10,507 nt of DNA from NCBI GenBank assembly GCA_024680835.1, contig JAILBP010000054.1, forward strand, positions 1-10,507, written 5' to 3'. Shown in pieces: positions 1 through 6,297 of the stretch. A program made the translations under genes and the position numbers. Every line of letters begins with the position of its first letter. Position 1 is the stretch's first letter. This stretch comes from RGIG6904 sp024680835 (GTDB lineage: Bacteria > Bacillota > Clostridia > Lachnospirales > Lachnospiraceae). The notes under the pieces were generated by a model, which saw only the letters and a program-made list of their open reading frames with translations, was not told where the DNA came from and did not search any database.

Positions 1-1117
1 TATCTCCGTCATTGTCAGTCCATTGTCCTACAAGAAGTGCTGTCAAAATAATGTCCCGCGATAATTCGTTTAACCATCGTGGCTTTATTAAATAGGCTCC
101 ATAATATATTTTCTTCTTTAAGGGAATATATAATCCGTGTGTTTCCTGCACAAGTTCATAGGATTCATTTATTCCCATTCCAGCGCGTTGCAATGCCTCA
201 GCTATAGTGGTATATGTCCTTGGTCTTAATGTAATTTCATCCTTTTTAAACGAAGGCGTATCCTCTGATAAAATGAATATATTTGTATTACCAGAAATAG
301 CAGTTATTTGATCCGACAAAAACCATGGAATATATATATTATCTGTGTCATTTATTTGAGCAAGCTTATCCCAATCCTCCTCACTTTGTACTATGAAAAT
401 TGGGCGTTTCTCGCCTTGTCTCCACAGCTCGTTGACTGTACAGTATATTGCTTCTTCCCGGCATCTAGCTCTAATATATATAATTTCATCATTCTTTTTC
501 TCTATCAGTAACTCTTTAAAAGAATCATCATCTACTTCAAAAAAATCAAGACTAATCTGAGGATCATGTGTCTGTTTTCTAATCTCAAGATCTATGCTAT
601 CAGCGGATTTTATCTTAATTTGCTTATTCGCATAAACAAGCAACTCATTGTTAACTTTCTCAATTTTATCAGCAATCTCCCTTAAGCTTTTTTCCTGCTC
701 TTCTTTCCAATTTGCCAAATACACTCTGTCATACTTATCCGGATCTATTTCTGCCAACTGTCCTAAAATTGCAAAAAGGACAAGATTTGCATATGATTGT
801 GCCACATCATGTGGAATATCATATTTTTGCATAATAAGTAATAATTTATGCAGCAACCTATCTTTCAACCTATATCCAGACTCGTTTTTCAGCTCGTTAG
901 CAAGCTTGGTCATATTTTCTTTTGATAATACATACGCCATATCATCAAATACTTTGCCTCCGTTATTCTCATACTCAAGAATAAACTCCCCAGCATTAAC
1001 AAATACTTGCTTAATATCCTTTGCATTCTTAACTTTTTCTAACAATTTGGCTCCTGATGACAAGAATAACTCTGTGCCACCAGCTTTTGTCAGTTCGAAC
1101 AAAGTAGTTTCAATCAT
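1..1117 (-). CDS. N-terminal part of a large NTPase-like (possibly STAND/defence-type) protein, runs off left edge
   Basis: The minus-strand frame is open from an ATG at 1117 to the window edge, giving 372 codons without a stop. A clear ribosome binding site (AAGGGGGA) sits six bases before the ATG. Residues 1-165 look all-helical, with a charged, coiled-coil-like stretch at about 135-160. A mixed alpha/beta part follows: YIRARCREEAIYC (214-226), RPIFIVQSEEDW (238-249), YIPWF (262-266), NTNIFI (277-282) and a tail ending LLVGQWTDNDGD. From memory, this pattern of a charged strand, a 'W..L' step, 'IP.F' and a late 'L..G.W....D' occurs in very large bacterial NTPase-like proteins of accessory regions. 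That family link is a recollection, not a search result. No Walker A motif is visible in the part present. The gene is visibly more AT-rich than the blocks to its right, which suggests acquired DNA. Function unknown; a defence role is only a guess. Confidence 0.8.
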   Translation of the reverse strand, partial: MIETTLFELTKAGGTELFLSSGAKLLEKVKNAKDIKQVFVNAGEFILEYENNGGKVFDDMAYVLSKENMTKLANELKNESGYRLKDRLLHKLLLIMQKYDIPHDVAQSYANLVLFAILGQLAEIDPDKYDRVYLANWKEEQEKSLREIADKIEKVNNELLVYANKQIKIKSADSIDLEIRKQTHDPQISLDFFEVDDDSFKELLIEKKNDEIIYIRARCREEAIYCTVNELWRQGEKRPIFIVQSEEDWDKLAQINDTDNIYIPWFLSDQITAISGNTNIFILSEDTPSFKKDEITLRPRTYTTIAEALQRAGMGINESYELVQETHGLYIPLKKKIYYGAYLIKPRWLNELSRDIILTALLVGQWTDNDGD

Positions 1118-1167
1118 ATTTCCCCCTTTACGCTACTCACATTTTTTCATATTTCTCGTATTACCAA

Positions 1168-1187
1168 ATCGAATTGTTAGATTCGAT
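1168..1187. repeat. 7-bp perfect inverted repeat in the leader of the left-edge gene
   Basis: ATCGAAT and ATTCGAT are exact reverse complements separated by six bases. The repeat lies about 50 bases before the start codon and downstream of both candidate -10 boxes. It could be an operator or a small leader hairpin. No regulator is visible in the window. Confidence 0.35.
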
Positions 1188-1222
1188 GCTATCGTCCCAA
1201 ATCAATTATACATTAGATTTAT

Positions 1223-1252
1223 ATTATATTTCCGTCACTGCCCTCATCTGAA
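1223..1252 (-). promoter_or_regulatory. Possible promoter of the left-edge gene
   Basis: On the minus strand TTCAGA (1247-1252) is separated by 18 bases from a perfect TATAAT (1223-1228). A second TATAAT lies at 1205-1210 without a matching -35. The site is outside the insertion element, which begins at 1274, so the gene would keep its own promoter. The -35 is weak and the region is AT-rich, so chance is possible. Confidence 0.3.
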
Positions 1253-1273
1253 CCAATATAATCTTTCGCAAAG

Positions 1274-1297
1274 GTTACAGTTCAGACACTAGCTTGA
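1274..1297 (+). repeat. Left terminal inverted repeat of the IS66 element
   Basis: It begins GTTACAGTTCAGAC and ends CTAGCTTGA. It matches the reverse complement of 3488-3511 at 23 of 24 positions; the only difference is A at 1288 against C in the partner. Confidence 0.92.
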
Positions 1298-1307
1298 GAT
1301 AAGAAGA

Positions 1308-1352
1308 CCGGTAGATTACACTTGATTCATCAAGTCGATCTACCGGCCTTTT
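1308..1352 (+). terminator. Hairpin terminator at the left end of the IS, overlapping the transposase stop
   Basis: CCGGTAGAT (1308-1316) pairs perfectly with ATCTACCGG (1338-1346), with a further inner stem ACTTGA/TCAAGT around a TTCA loop. On the plus strand the stem is followed by CCTTTT, so it would stop transcription entering the element from the left. The minus-strand side is followed by TCTTCTT, so it may also end the transposase transcript. The transposase stop codon (1330-1332) lies inside the hairpin. Confidence 0.65.
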
Positions 1353-3036
1353 GTCTATCGAAGATCTTCGATACGCTGTCATACACGCTGGATTCTGAAT
1401 CCCGCCTTAATGATAGAAGCATGCTCATGCTCTGACAAAGGTAATCAATGCTCGCATCCGAGCGGAAACTCATGACTTGATGCTGCTTGCGTTTGTAGGC
1501 ACGCAAAAGACGTTCCGCCATGTTATTGTTATGCGGAACTCTTATATCATGTAAAAACAGCAGATGGCTGGACCTATACTTCTTCATGCGTTTGTATAAG
1601 TTATAGCCTTCTCTATAGTATTTACTGGGTGGAATGTATTCGTATTCTTCTCGGGCTTCTTCCAGGATGCTGTCATATCTTTCTTCAAATGCTGTGACAG
1701 TTTTTTCATCAAATCCTGCGGTTTCATCAATACCGTTCCGGTAGTGAACCATCTCCCGCAGAAGCTTATACATCTTCTTATTCCATTTACGGTCAGGCTC
1801 ATTCTGTATGCTGTCCTTACAGTATCTCAGGATGTGCGCGATACATTCCTGATGACCACTGCCATAATTATAAAAGGTGGTGTCGTGGTCATGGATGAAT
1901 ATCGCTGATTGATTAAGGTCGACAGGAGTGCCTTTTATTCCTGCATGACCTTTGTTTTCCCTGAAATAATACTGGGCAGTCCCATCCGGGGCAGCAACAA
2001 CAAATACAAAGCGGCTACTTCCGTTACTTCTGGCATTGGTGTTATCTGTATGGAGTACAGGCTTCTGCATCAGTGATGCAAAAAGCTCTTTCTTTTCCTT
2101 ATCCGTTTTCATGGAGAATTCTTTGGAGAGACCATTGACCATGCCTTTTGAAATGCTCAGTTTTCCGTCAGTGAGATCTGAAATAAGTTTGATGGTCTTG
2201 TCTATGGAGACACAACATTCATTATTAAGGATGAATGCAAGTGCTTTGACGCTGCCGCCATAGTTTACGTCATTGATATATCCTTCAGGGAACTGCGCGT
2301 GGGATCTTTCGCCCGTCTTTGAATTATAGTATACTTCAGCAGCGTATTCGTTAACATCCAGGAAAAACCTCAGATTTATCATCTGTTTACGGATGACTTT
2401 GCCGGTTTTCTTGAAGTCAGGATCTTCAAGTACTCCTTCTGGTGGAGGCAGCATAATAACCGGCTCTAATACAGCCTGCTTTTTTCGACCGTGACCTTTG
2501 TGCCCAGGCTGACAACCTGGACGTCTGCCGCTTTTTTCTCTGCTGTTGGATATTTTCTTGTGATTTGGAGACTGGGAAGATGGTTTAGAAGAGTTCTCAT
2601 AAGCTCTGTTGATCTGAGCCGTCAGTTTAAGATTCTTTCCCTGTTCTTCTTCAAGCTCAGTTTTTACTTCATATAATTCACGCCTTTGTTCAGCGACCTT
2701 GTTCAGGGCAGCATTTCGCTGCTGCTCCACCAGGATGATGCGCTTCTCGAGCGCTCTGATCCTGGCATCTTTAGCAGCGATTTCTTTCTGATGATCCTTA
2801 TAGACATCTTCAATGGTGTCCCACCATTTATTTCTGACATCTATAGTCTGTGCGTGAGCCTTGGACAGTTCGACTTCAAGTTTGTGTATGTAGCATTCTT
2901 CAGTATGAAGCATGCTCTTATACTGAGCATCTATCTGCAGATACTTGGATCCGTTCTTGAAGGCATCAACCTGTGCCTGAAGATTCTTGACGCGGTACTG
3001 TAGAGTTGTAATTATTTCATACTGATAGTCGTTCAT
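1330..3036 (-). CDS. tnpC: IS66-family DDE transposase (TnpC type), 568 aa
   Basis: This protein catalyses transposition of the element by DDE chemistry. Residues 1-145 are a long charged coiled-coil-like region. Next comes the IS66 hallmark linker, with SSKPSSQSPN (149-158) and RRPGCQPGHKGHGRK (171-185), which is rich in Gly, His and basic residues. The catalytic core shows D331 in HTDNT, an acidic residue in IHDHDTTF (D383 or D385) and E508 in NNMAERLLR, matching the family's D, D and N..AER.LR blocks. Length is typical of an intact IS66 transposase and no frameshift is seen. The start follows the upstream small gene by eight bases and has no strong ribosome binding site of its own, so translation is probably coupled to that gene. 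The last codons lie in the end hairpin. Confidence 0.94.
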   Translation of the reverse strand: MNDYQYEIITTLQYRVKNLQAQVDAFKNGSKYLQIDAQYKSMLHTEECYIHKLEVELSKAHAQTIDVRNKWWDTIEDVYKDHQKEIAAKDARIRALEKRIILVEQQRNAALNKVAEQRRELYEVKTELEEEQGKNLKLTAQINRAYENSSKPSSQSPNHKKISNSREKSGRRPGCQPGHKGHGRKKQAVLEPVIMLPPPEGVLEDPDFKKTGKVIRKQMINLRFFLDVNEYAAEVYYNSKTGERSHAQFPEGYINDVNYGGSVKALAFILNNECCVSIDKTIKLISDLTDGKLSISKGMVNGLSKEFSMKTDKEKKELFASLMQKPVLHTDNTNARSNGSSRFVFVVAAPDGTAQYYFRENKGHAGIKGTPVDLNQSAIFIHDHDTTFYNYGSGHQECIAHILRYCKDSIQNEPDRKWNKKMYKLLREMVHYRNGIDETAGFDEKTVTAFEERYDSILEEAREEYEYIPPSKYYREGYNLYKRMKKYRSSHLLFLHDIRVPHNNNMAERLLRAYKRKQHQVMSFRSDASIDYLCQSMSMLLSLRRDSESSVYDSVSKIFDRQKAGRST

Positions 3037-3044
3037 AGAAGTGA

Positions 3045-3341
3045 TTACTTAGCCTTTAACTGTTTTATTTCTGCTTTGAGTGATTTGATGAGTACTTCTT
3101 GTGCTTCACATTTCTTTTGAAGCTTTTCATATAGCTTTTTGTAGTCGGGTTCTTTTTCTTCGGTTTCCACGGTCTTTCTATGTCTTCCATCAGTTGGAAC
3201 CATTTCACCGGTTTCCGGATCAATCCTTCCAATCAGTGTTCTTTTTGCCCGGCTCTGCTTTTTTTCTTTGTCCCAGTATGCCTTGGATTCATATACGTAA
3301 GTGATGCCAGTTCGTTTGTCTAACTGCTTAATTATGCCCAT
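3045..3341 (-). CDS. Small accessory protein of the IS66 element, 98 aa
   Basis: First gene of the element's operon, with a strong ribosome binding site (AAAGGAG) seven bases before the ATG. The N-terminal half (TYVYESKAYWDKEKKQ, then RTLIGRIDPETGEMVPT) is a basic, Tyr/Trp-rich module. From memory, a similar module starts some other clostridial transposases. The C-terminal third, from about residue 65, is a Lys/Glu/Leu coiled coil (KKLYEKLQKK through LKAEIKQLKAK). It is not TnpA or TnpB of classic IS66. The adjacent transposase also begins with coiled coil, so the two may bind each other, but that is inference. The protein could equally be a DNA-binding regulator acting on the palindrome in front of it. 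Function is unproven. Confidence 0.8.
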   Translation of the reverse strand: MGIIKQLDKRTGITYVYESKAYWDKEKKQSRAKRTLIGRIDPETGEMVPTDGRHRKTVETEEKEPDYKKLYEKLQKKCEAQEVLIKSLKAEIKQLKAK

Positions 3342-3360
3342 GGCGTTCTCCTTTCAAAGA

Positions 3361-3398
3361 TACATCGTTATGTTTATATTATACATCATAACGATGTA
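3361..3398. promoter_or_regulatory. Perfect 12-bp inverted repeat bracketing the IS promoter -10 (probable operator)
   Basis: TACATCGTTATG (3361-3372) and CATAACGATGTA (3387-3398) are exact reverse complements separated by 14 bases that contain the -10 box. One arm lies in the -35/-10 spacer and the other just after the expected start site. The full hairpin therefore would not be transcribed from this promoter, and a DNA operator is more likely than an RNA structure. Confidence 0.6.
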
Positions 3399-3406
3399 AA
3401 ATGCAA
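3378..3406 (-). promoter_or_regulatory. Promoter of the IS66 operon
   Basis: On the minus strand TTGCAT (3401-3406) is followed after exactly 17 bases by a perfect TATAAT (3378-3383). It lies about 37 bases before the accessory gene start and inside the terminal repeats, so the element carries its own promoter. The -10 lies in the loop of the 12-bp inverted repeat. Confidence 0.6.
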
Positions 3407-3409
3407 TAG

Positions 3410-3444
3410 AAAAACCCAAAAAAAGTAAGATTTTTTCTGGGTTT
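3410..3444 (-). terminator. Inward-facing hairpin terminator at the right end of the IS
   Basis: AAACCCA (3412-3418) pairs with TGGGTTT (3438-3444), extended by a run of A:T pairs. On the minus strand the stem ends in five T residues. It lies upstream of the operon promoter, so it would block read-in transcription from the right flank. Confidence 0.5.
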
Positions 3445-3487
3445 GAGACAATTTTAATATGTGATTTTTAATCGTTAGGGTTGTGCG

Positions 3488-3511
3488 TCAAGCTAGGGTC
3501 TGAACTGTAAC
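3488..3511 (-). repeat. Right terminal inverted repeat of the IS66 element
   Basis: Read on the minus strand it begins GTTACAGTTCAGAC and pairs with 1274-1297 at 23 of 24 positions. Similarity stops after CTAGCTTGA, which sets the repeat length. Confidence 0.92.
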
Positions 3512-3543
3512 GAAAGCAGTTCTGCGCAAGTGCTTTTGTTTAT

Positions 3544-3572
3544 TTGAAATAATGATAAAAAGCGCTGATAGT
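3544..3572 (+). promoter_or_regulatory. Weak candidate promoter for the lipoprotein/beta-helix genes
   Basis: TTGAAA (3544-3549), a 17-base spacer and GATAGT (3567-3572) match the sigma-A consensus at 4 of 6 positions in each box. It lies about 40 bases before the lipoprotein ATG and just outside the IS. The surroundings are AT-rich, so chance matches are likely. Confidence 0.25.
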
Positions 3573-3612
3573 TTTACAATATATTATCATATTTCACAGG
3601 ACAGGTATCAGC

Positions 3613-3825
3613 ATGACGATGACAGGTAGGATCAAAACAATAGTACTTATGCTATTTGCAGCACTTCTTCTCACCGGATGCGTGCAGTGTGAATCAGAGC
3701 AGAAAAAAGCCGGGCAAAAGCTGATGGAAGAATATTTTGCCGAGGAAGTGCTGACCAGTGAATATGCAACGGGTGTTGCCTATTGCGACTTAAACAGACG
3801 ATACAACGGAGGTAAGAAACGATGA
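3613..3825 (+). CDS. Small predicted lipoprotein, 70 aa
   Basis: A basic N-terminus and hydrophobic stretch (residues 7-20) lead to a lipobox LTGC, with Cys23 as the likely lipidated residue. The mature part would be only about 48 residues, charged, with two further cysteines (C26 and C58). The stop overlaps the next gene's start as ATGA, and the next gene's GGAGG site lies inside this reading frame, so the two are probably translationally coupled. The ribosome binding site before 3613 is weak (AGGACAGG). No family is recognised. It may be an anchor or chaperone for the exported beta-helix protein, or a shortened remnant of a longer lipoprotein cut near the IS insertion. Confidence 0.55.
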   Translation: MTMTGRIKTIVLMLFAALLLTGCVQCESEQKKAGQKLMEEYFAEEVLTSEYATGVAYCDLNRRYNGGKKR

Positions 3826-4064
3826 GAAATAAGTTTTACAAACTGATAACCTCGATAGTTATTCTGATTTCAATGATCTTTAATACATCTGTATCCGCTG
3901 ATTTTGTTTGTACGGCGGCAGACAAAAAAGTCACGTGCGCGAAATTTGCCGGTATAATGTCGGATGTTATAAAAACATGCGATGCCTCGCTGTTACCGGA
4001 GTGGAAAAAAGTGGCTAAAAAAGCTCTGAAAACATCCGATGATCTGCATAGAGGTGATGCCTAA
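3822..4064 (+). CDS. N-terminal fragment of the interrupted secreted beta-helix protein (80 aa before an in-frame TAA)
   Basis: A signal peptide is evident: MRNKFYK, then a hydrophobic core to about residue 20, with cleavage likely after SVSA (about 26). The start has GGAGG nine bases upstream. The mature part is helical (VTCAKFAGIMSDVI, then SDDLHRGDA) and stops abruptly at TAA 4062-4064. The codons right after it stay in the same frame and continue naturally as LILYEAACVLGIGKG, which with the end of this fragment forms an S-layer-like 'RGDA.LILYEAA' helix. The fragment is therefore best read as the first part of one gene, 3822-5969, disabled by a nonsense change; TTA (Leu) to TAA would fit. 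A genuine separate 80-residue secreted protein is less likely. Confidence 0.6.
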   Translation: MRNKFYKLITSIVILISMIFNTSVSADFVCTAADKKVTCAKFAGIMSDVIKTCDASLLPEWKKVAKKALKTSDDLHRGDA

Positions 4065-4091
4065 CTGATCCTCTACGAGGCCGCCTGCGTT

Positions 4092-5969
4092 TTGGGTATC
4101 GGAAAAGGAACAGCATTTTGGTGCGATTATCAGATAGCTTATGGCGCGCTGGATATAAACGATCGGCGATATGTTAGTGATCTGTTCGATAATCAGAATG
4201 ACGATTCGCCTTATGAATGTTTTTGGAATGAAAAAGCCGGATGGAGTTACGAACAGGCATCATGCTCTTATTCAGTCGGCAATTCCTCACCTGCAGATCC
4301 AAATCCTTTCTTTGGACGGGCGACCGGCAAGATTGATTACAACGCAGTTCTTACCGCAAAAGAGTGCAAGAAAGCAGCCGACAGACTTAAGCTTGCATAT
4401 GAATGTGCCAACGAAGGATCTTTTAACATAAAAGATTATGAGACTGATTGGAGCGACAAAAGCCTGAAAAAAGCCGCAAAACAGAAAAAAGCTATCCTAA
4501 ACAGCAAGACCAAGATAGTAAAAGGTGATACATATATTCAAGGCGAGACTTATACAGGAAATGCTTACTATGTTTCAAACAGCGGTAACGACAGCAATGA
4601 CGGCCTATCTCCTCAAACTGCCTGGGCCACAATGGAAAAAGTGTCGGATACAAAATTGCAGTTTGGAGACGCGGTATTTTTTGAAAGAGGCGGCCGTTGG
4701 AACGGACGGCTTCTGATGCAGGATGGCGTTACTTACTCTGCTTACGGCAAAGGAGATAAACCCATCTGGTCCGGCTCTCCTTTAGACTGTGCCGACAGCT
4801 CTAAATGGAAATATTACGGAGAATCGAAAGATGGGGGCAAGATCTGGAAACACACAGAAAAACATACAGATTGCGGCATCATACTTCTCAATAATGAGAT
4901 AGTATGCAGAAAATACTATCCGGTATGGAACGGCAAAGAATATCTGACATTTGACGGTAAACAGCAATTCAGCCTCAAACGAGATCTTTCATCGGATCTT
5001 ATGTTTTATTCGGATATAGACTTAACAGGCTATGACGTTCCATGCTCTACGTGGAGCGATAAGATCAAGGGGAATATTTATCTCAGGTGTGACAAGGGCA
5101 ACCCGGGAGATGTTTTTGAAACAATAGAACTGGGAGTGGCTGTTGATAATATAACAACCGCCGACGGAGGATACAACACCATCGATAATATCTGCTACAG
5201 ATTTCAGTCTTTGGACTGCAACTGCCATGACAATATCATGTACCAGAATTGCGAATCATGTTGGGCGGGCGGCAGCATCCAATCATTTAATTACGAAAAC
5301 GGCCACTATGTAACTGGCATTTCAGGTGGAGGTATGCTGCTTTTCGGAAATAATGAGACTGGAAGAAATAATTATATCCACGACTGTGAAAGTAAGGGAA
5401 TAGCCGTGGTGATCAACGGCGACGGACACCACGCAACATTAAGCAGAAAAAACATTCTCGCGGAAAACAATGTTGTGGAACGATGCGGCATGACAACATA
5501 TATGATGACGGAATTTGTACAGGAAGGACTGACAACCGTATTGGAAGACGTTTACTATAAAAACAATTATTTCATTAACAGCTCATACGGTTGGCGTCTT
5601 CACAGCGAAATGTGGATAGCAAATGGCTGGGGCACCTATGGGGATGCATGCAGCGGATCTCAATTTCACGACATCGGCCGAACAGGGGATGTGGTTTTAG
5701 AAAACAATCTGTATTACGGTTCAAACGGAACTCTTATCAATTTTTCTTATGAAAACAAAAAAACAGATGATGCGACATTTATCAACAATAAATTTGTAAT
5801 CCCGGAAGGCTCCATTATATTTTTCAGCTGCATATCAGGCGACTCTGACGGCTCAAGCGAAAAATATCTTCTTGCCATAGGTACAAAAAAACAGATTAAC
5901 AAAGCCATAAAACAAACCATCGGAAAGAAAGCAGGAACTATCGAATTCTTAAAGCAAGGCAAAAAATAA
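4092..5969 (+). CDS. Right-handed parallel beta-helix protein (main part of an interrupted gene)
   Basis: The reading frame is the same as that of 3822-4064 and is open from just after the TAA. The TTG at 4092 is only the first possible start and has no convincing ribosome binding site, so this part may not be made alone. Residues 1-155 (numbered from 4092) are a helical region continuing the upstream fragment. From about 158 a canonical beta-helix begins: AYYVSNSGNDSNDG, FGDAVFFERGGRWNGRL, then VTYSAYGKGDKPI. Asn-rich rungs follow (NNYIHDC, NILAENNVVERCG, YYKNNYFINSS, VVLENNLYYG), running to about 580. This fold is common in secreted enzymes acting on plant or host polysaccharides, such as polysaccharide lyases and some glycosidases. 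The substrate cannot be told here, and catalytic residues are not identifiable by eye. Confidence 0.75.
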   Translation: MGIGKGTAFWCDYQIAYGALDINDRRYVSDLFDNQNDDSPYECFWNEKAGWSYEQASCSYSVGNSSPADPNPFFGRATGKIDYNAVLTAKECKKAADRLKLAYECANEGSFNIKDYETDWSDKSLKKAAKQKKAILNSKTKIVKGDTYIQGETYTGNAYYVSNSGNDSNDGLSPQTAWATMEKVSDTKLQFGDAVFFERGGRWNGRLLMQDGVTYSAYGKGDKPIWSGSPLDCADSSKWKYYGESKDGGKIWKHTEKHTDCGIILLNNEIVCRKYYPVWNGKEYLTFDGKQQFSLKRDLSSDLMFYSDIDLTGYDVPCSTWSDKIKGNIYLRCDKGNPGDVFETIELGVAVDNITTADGGYNTIDNICYRFQSLDCNCHDNIMYQNCESCWAGGSIQSFNYENGHYVTGISGGGMLLFGNNETGRNNYIHDCESKGIAVVINGDGHHATLSRKNILAENNVVERCGMTTYMMTEFVQEGLTTVLEDVYYKNNYFINSSYGWRLHSEMWIANGWGTYGDACSGSQFHDIGRTGDVVLENNLYYGSNGTLINFSYENKKTDDATFINNKFVIPEGSIIFFSCISGDSDGSSEKYLLAIGTKKQINKAIKQTIGKKAGTIEFLKQGKK

Positions 5970-6259
5970 TCTCGTCGGTTCCTATGTCTGATTACTGATC
6001 GGATGAACCATCAAAATGGGAGTGTGATTTAATGAATAATCGGTATCCCAGATGCCAATAGCAAAAACGATTACTATAGGTTGTGCGAGTATGTTAATTA
6101 CCACGATACTATTGTATATTATTTGGATTATGGTAAGACGGAAGAAAAAACTGGAGCCTTTTTTGCGGGCGGAGTCCCGGGAGAGTGTATCGCGGTCGCG
6201 GCAGTATACAGATTTTCCACATTTAATCCACAGATAGGACACATTTTTTCTGTATGTTT
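5970..6259. other. Intergenic stretch with little recognisable content
   Basis: Apart from the doubtful small frame at 6052-6237, nothing convincing is seen. No good terminator follows the beta-helix gene: only a 5-bp GGTTC/GAACC pairing around 5980-6008, without a T-run. A GC-rich patch at about 6160-6210 contains CCCGGG. Two DnaA-box-like nonamers lie at 6213-6221 and 6224-6232. Confidence 0.5.
6052..6237 (+). CDS. Possible small single-pass membrane protein, 61 aa (doubtful)
   Basis: The frame encodes one hydrophobic segment (about residues 6-27, ending LLYIIWIMV) followed by RRKKK, as in a membrane protein with a cytoplasmic basic tail. No ribosome binding site precedes the ATG. A nine-codon frame (6032-6061) with a GGGAG site ends just after this start and could couple translation. 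An overlapping frame (6081-6263) looks random. It may be a true small protein, a gene remnant or chance. Confidence 0.22.
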   Translation: MPIAKTITIGCASMLITTILLYIIWIMVRRKKKLEPFLRAESRESVSRSRQYTDFPHLIHR

Positions 6260-6288
6260 TTGACATGGTTTTACACACATGTTATCAT
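6260..6288 (+). promoter_or_regulatory. Strong sigma-A-type promoter for the sensor/polymerase operon
   Basis: A perfect TTGACA (6260-6265), a 17-base spacer and TATCAT (6283-6288, 5 of 6). The spacer contains the inverted repeat ACATG (6263-6267)/CATGT (6278-6282), which could be an operator. Transcription would start near 6295, leaving a leader of about 90 bases. Confidence 0.7.
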
Positions 6289-6297
6289 CTTTTATAT

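Larger units (their letters stand above)
1274..3511 (-). mobile_element. IS66-family insertion sequence, complete, 2238 bp
   Basis: The element is bounded by inverted repeats matching at 23 of 24 positions and holds two minus-strand genes: a small accessory protein and an IS66-type DDE transposase. It lacks the usual TnpA/TnpB pair of classic IS66 and so resembles transposase-plus-small-ORF variants. Hairpins with T-runs lie just inside both ends. The flanking octamers (TCGCAAAG on the left, GAAAGCAG on the right) are not the 8-bp duplication expected of IS66. Both genes look intact, so the element could still be active. Confidence 0.9.

Noticed and set aside
648..1292. Plus-strand 214-aa reading frame
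   Set aside because: It lies opposite the well-formed minus-strand gene, is rich in Ser/Phe/Asn as expected of an antisense shadow, and crosses the IS left end.
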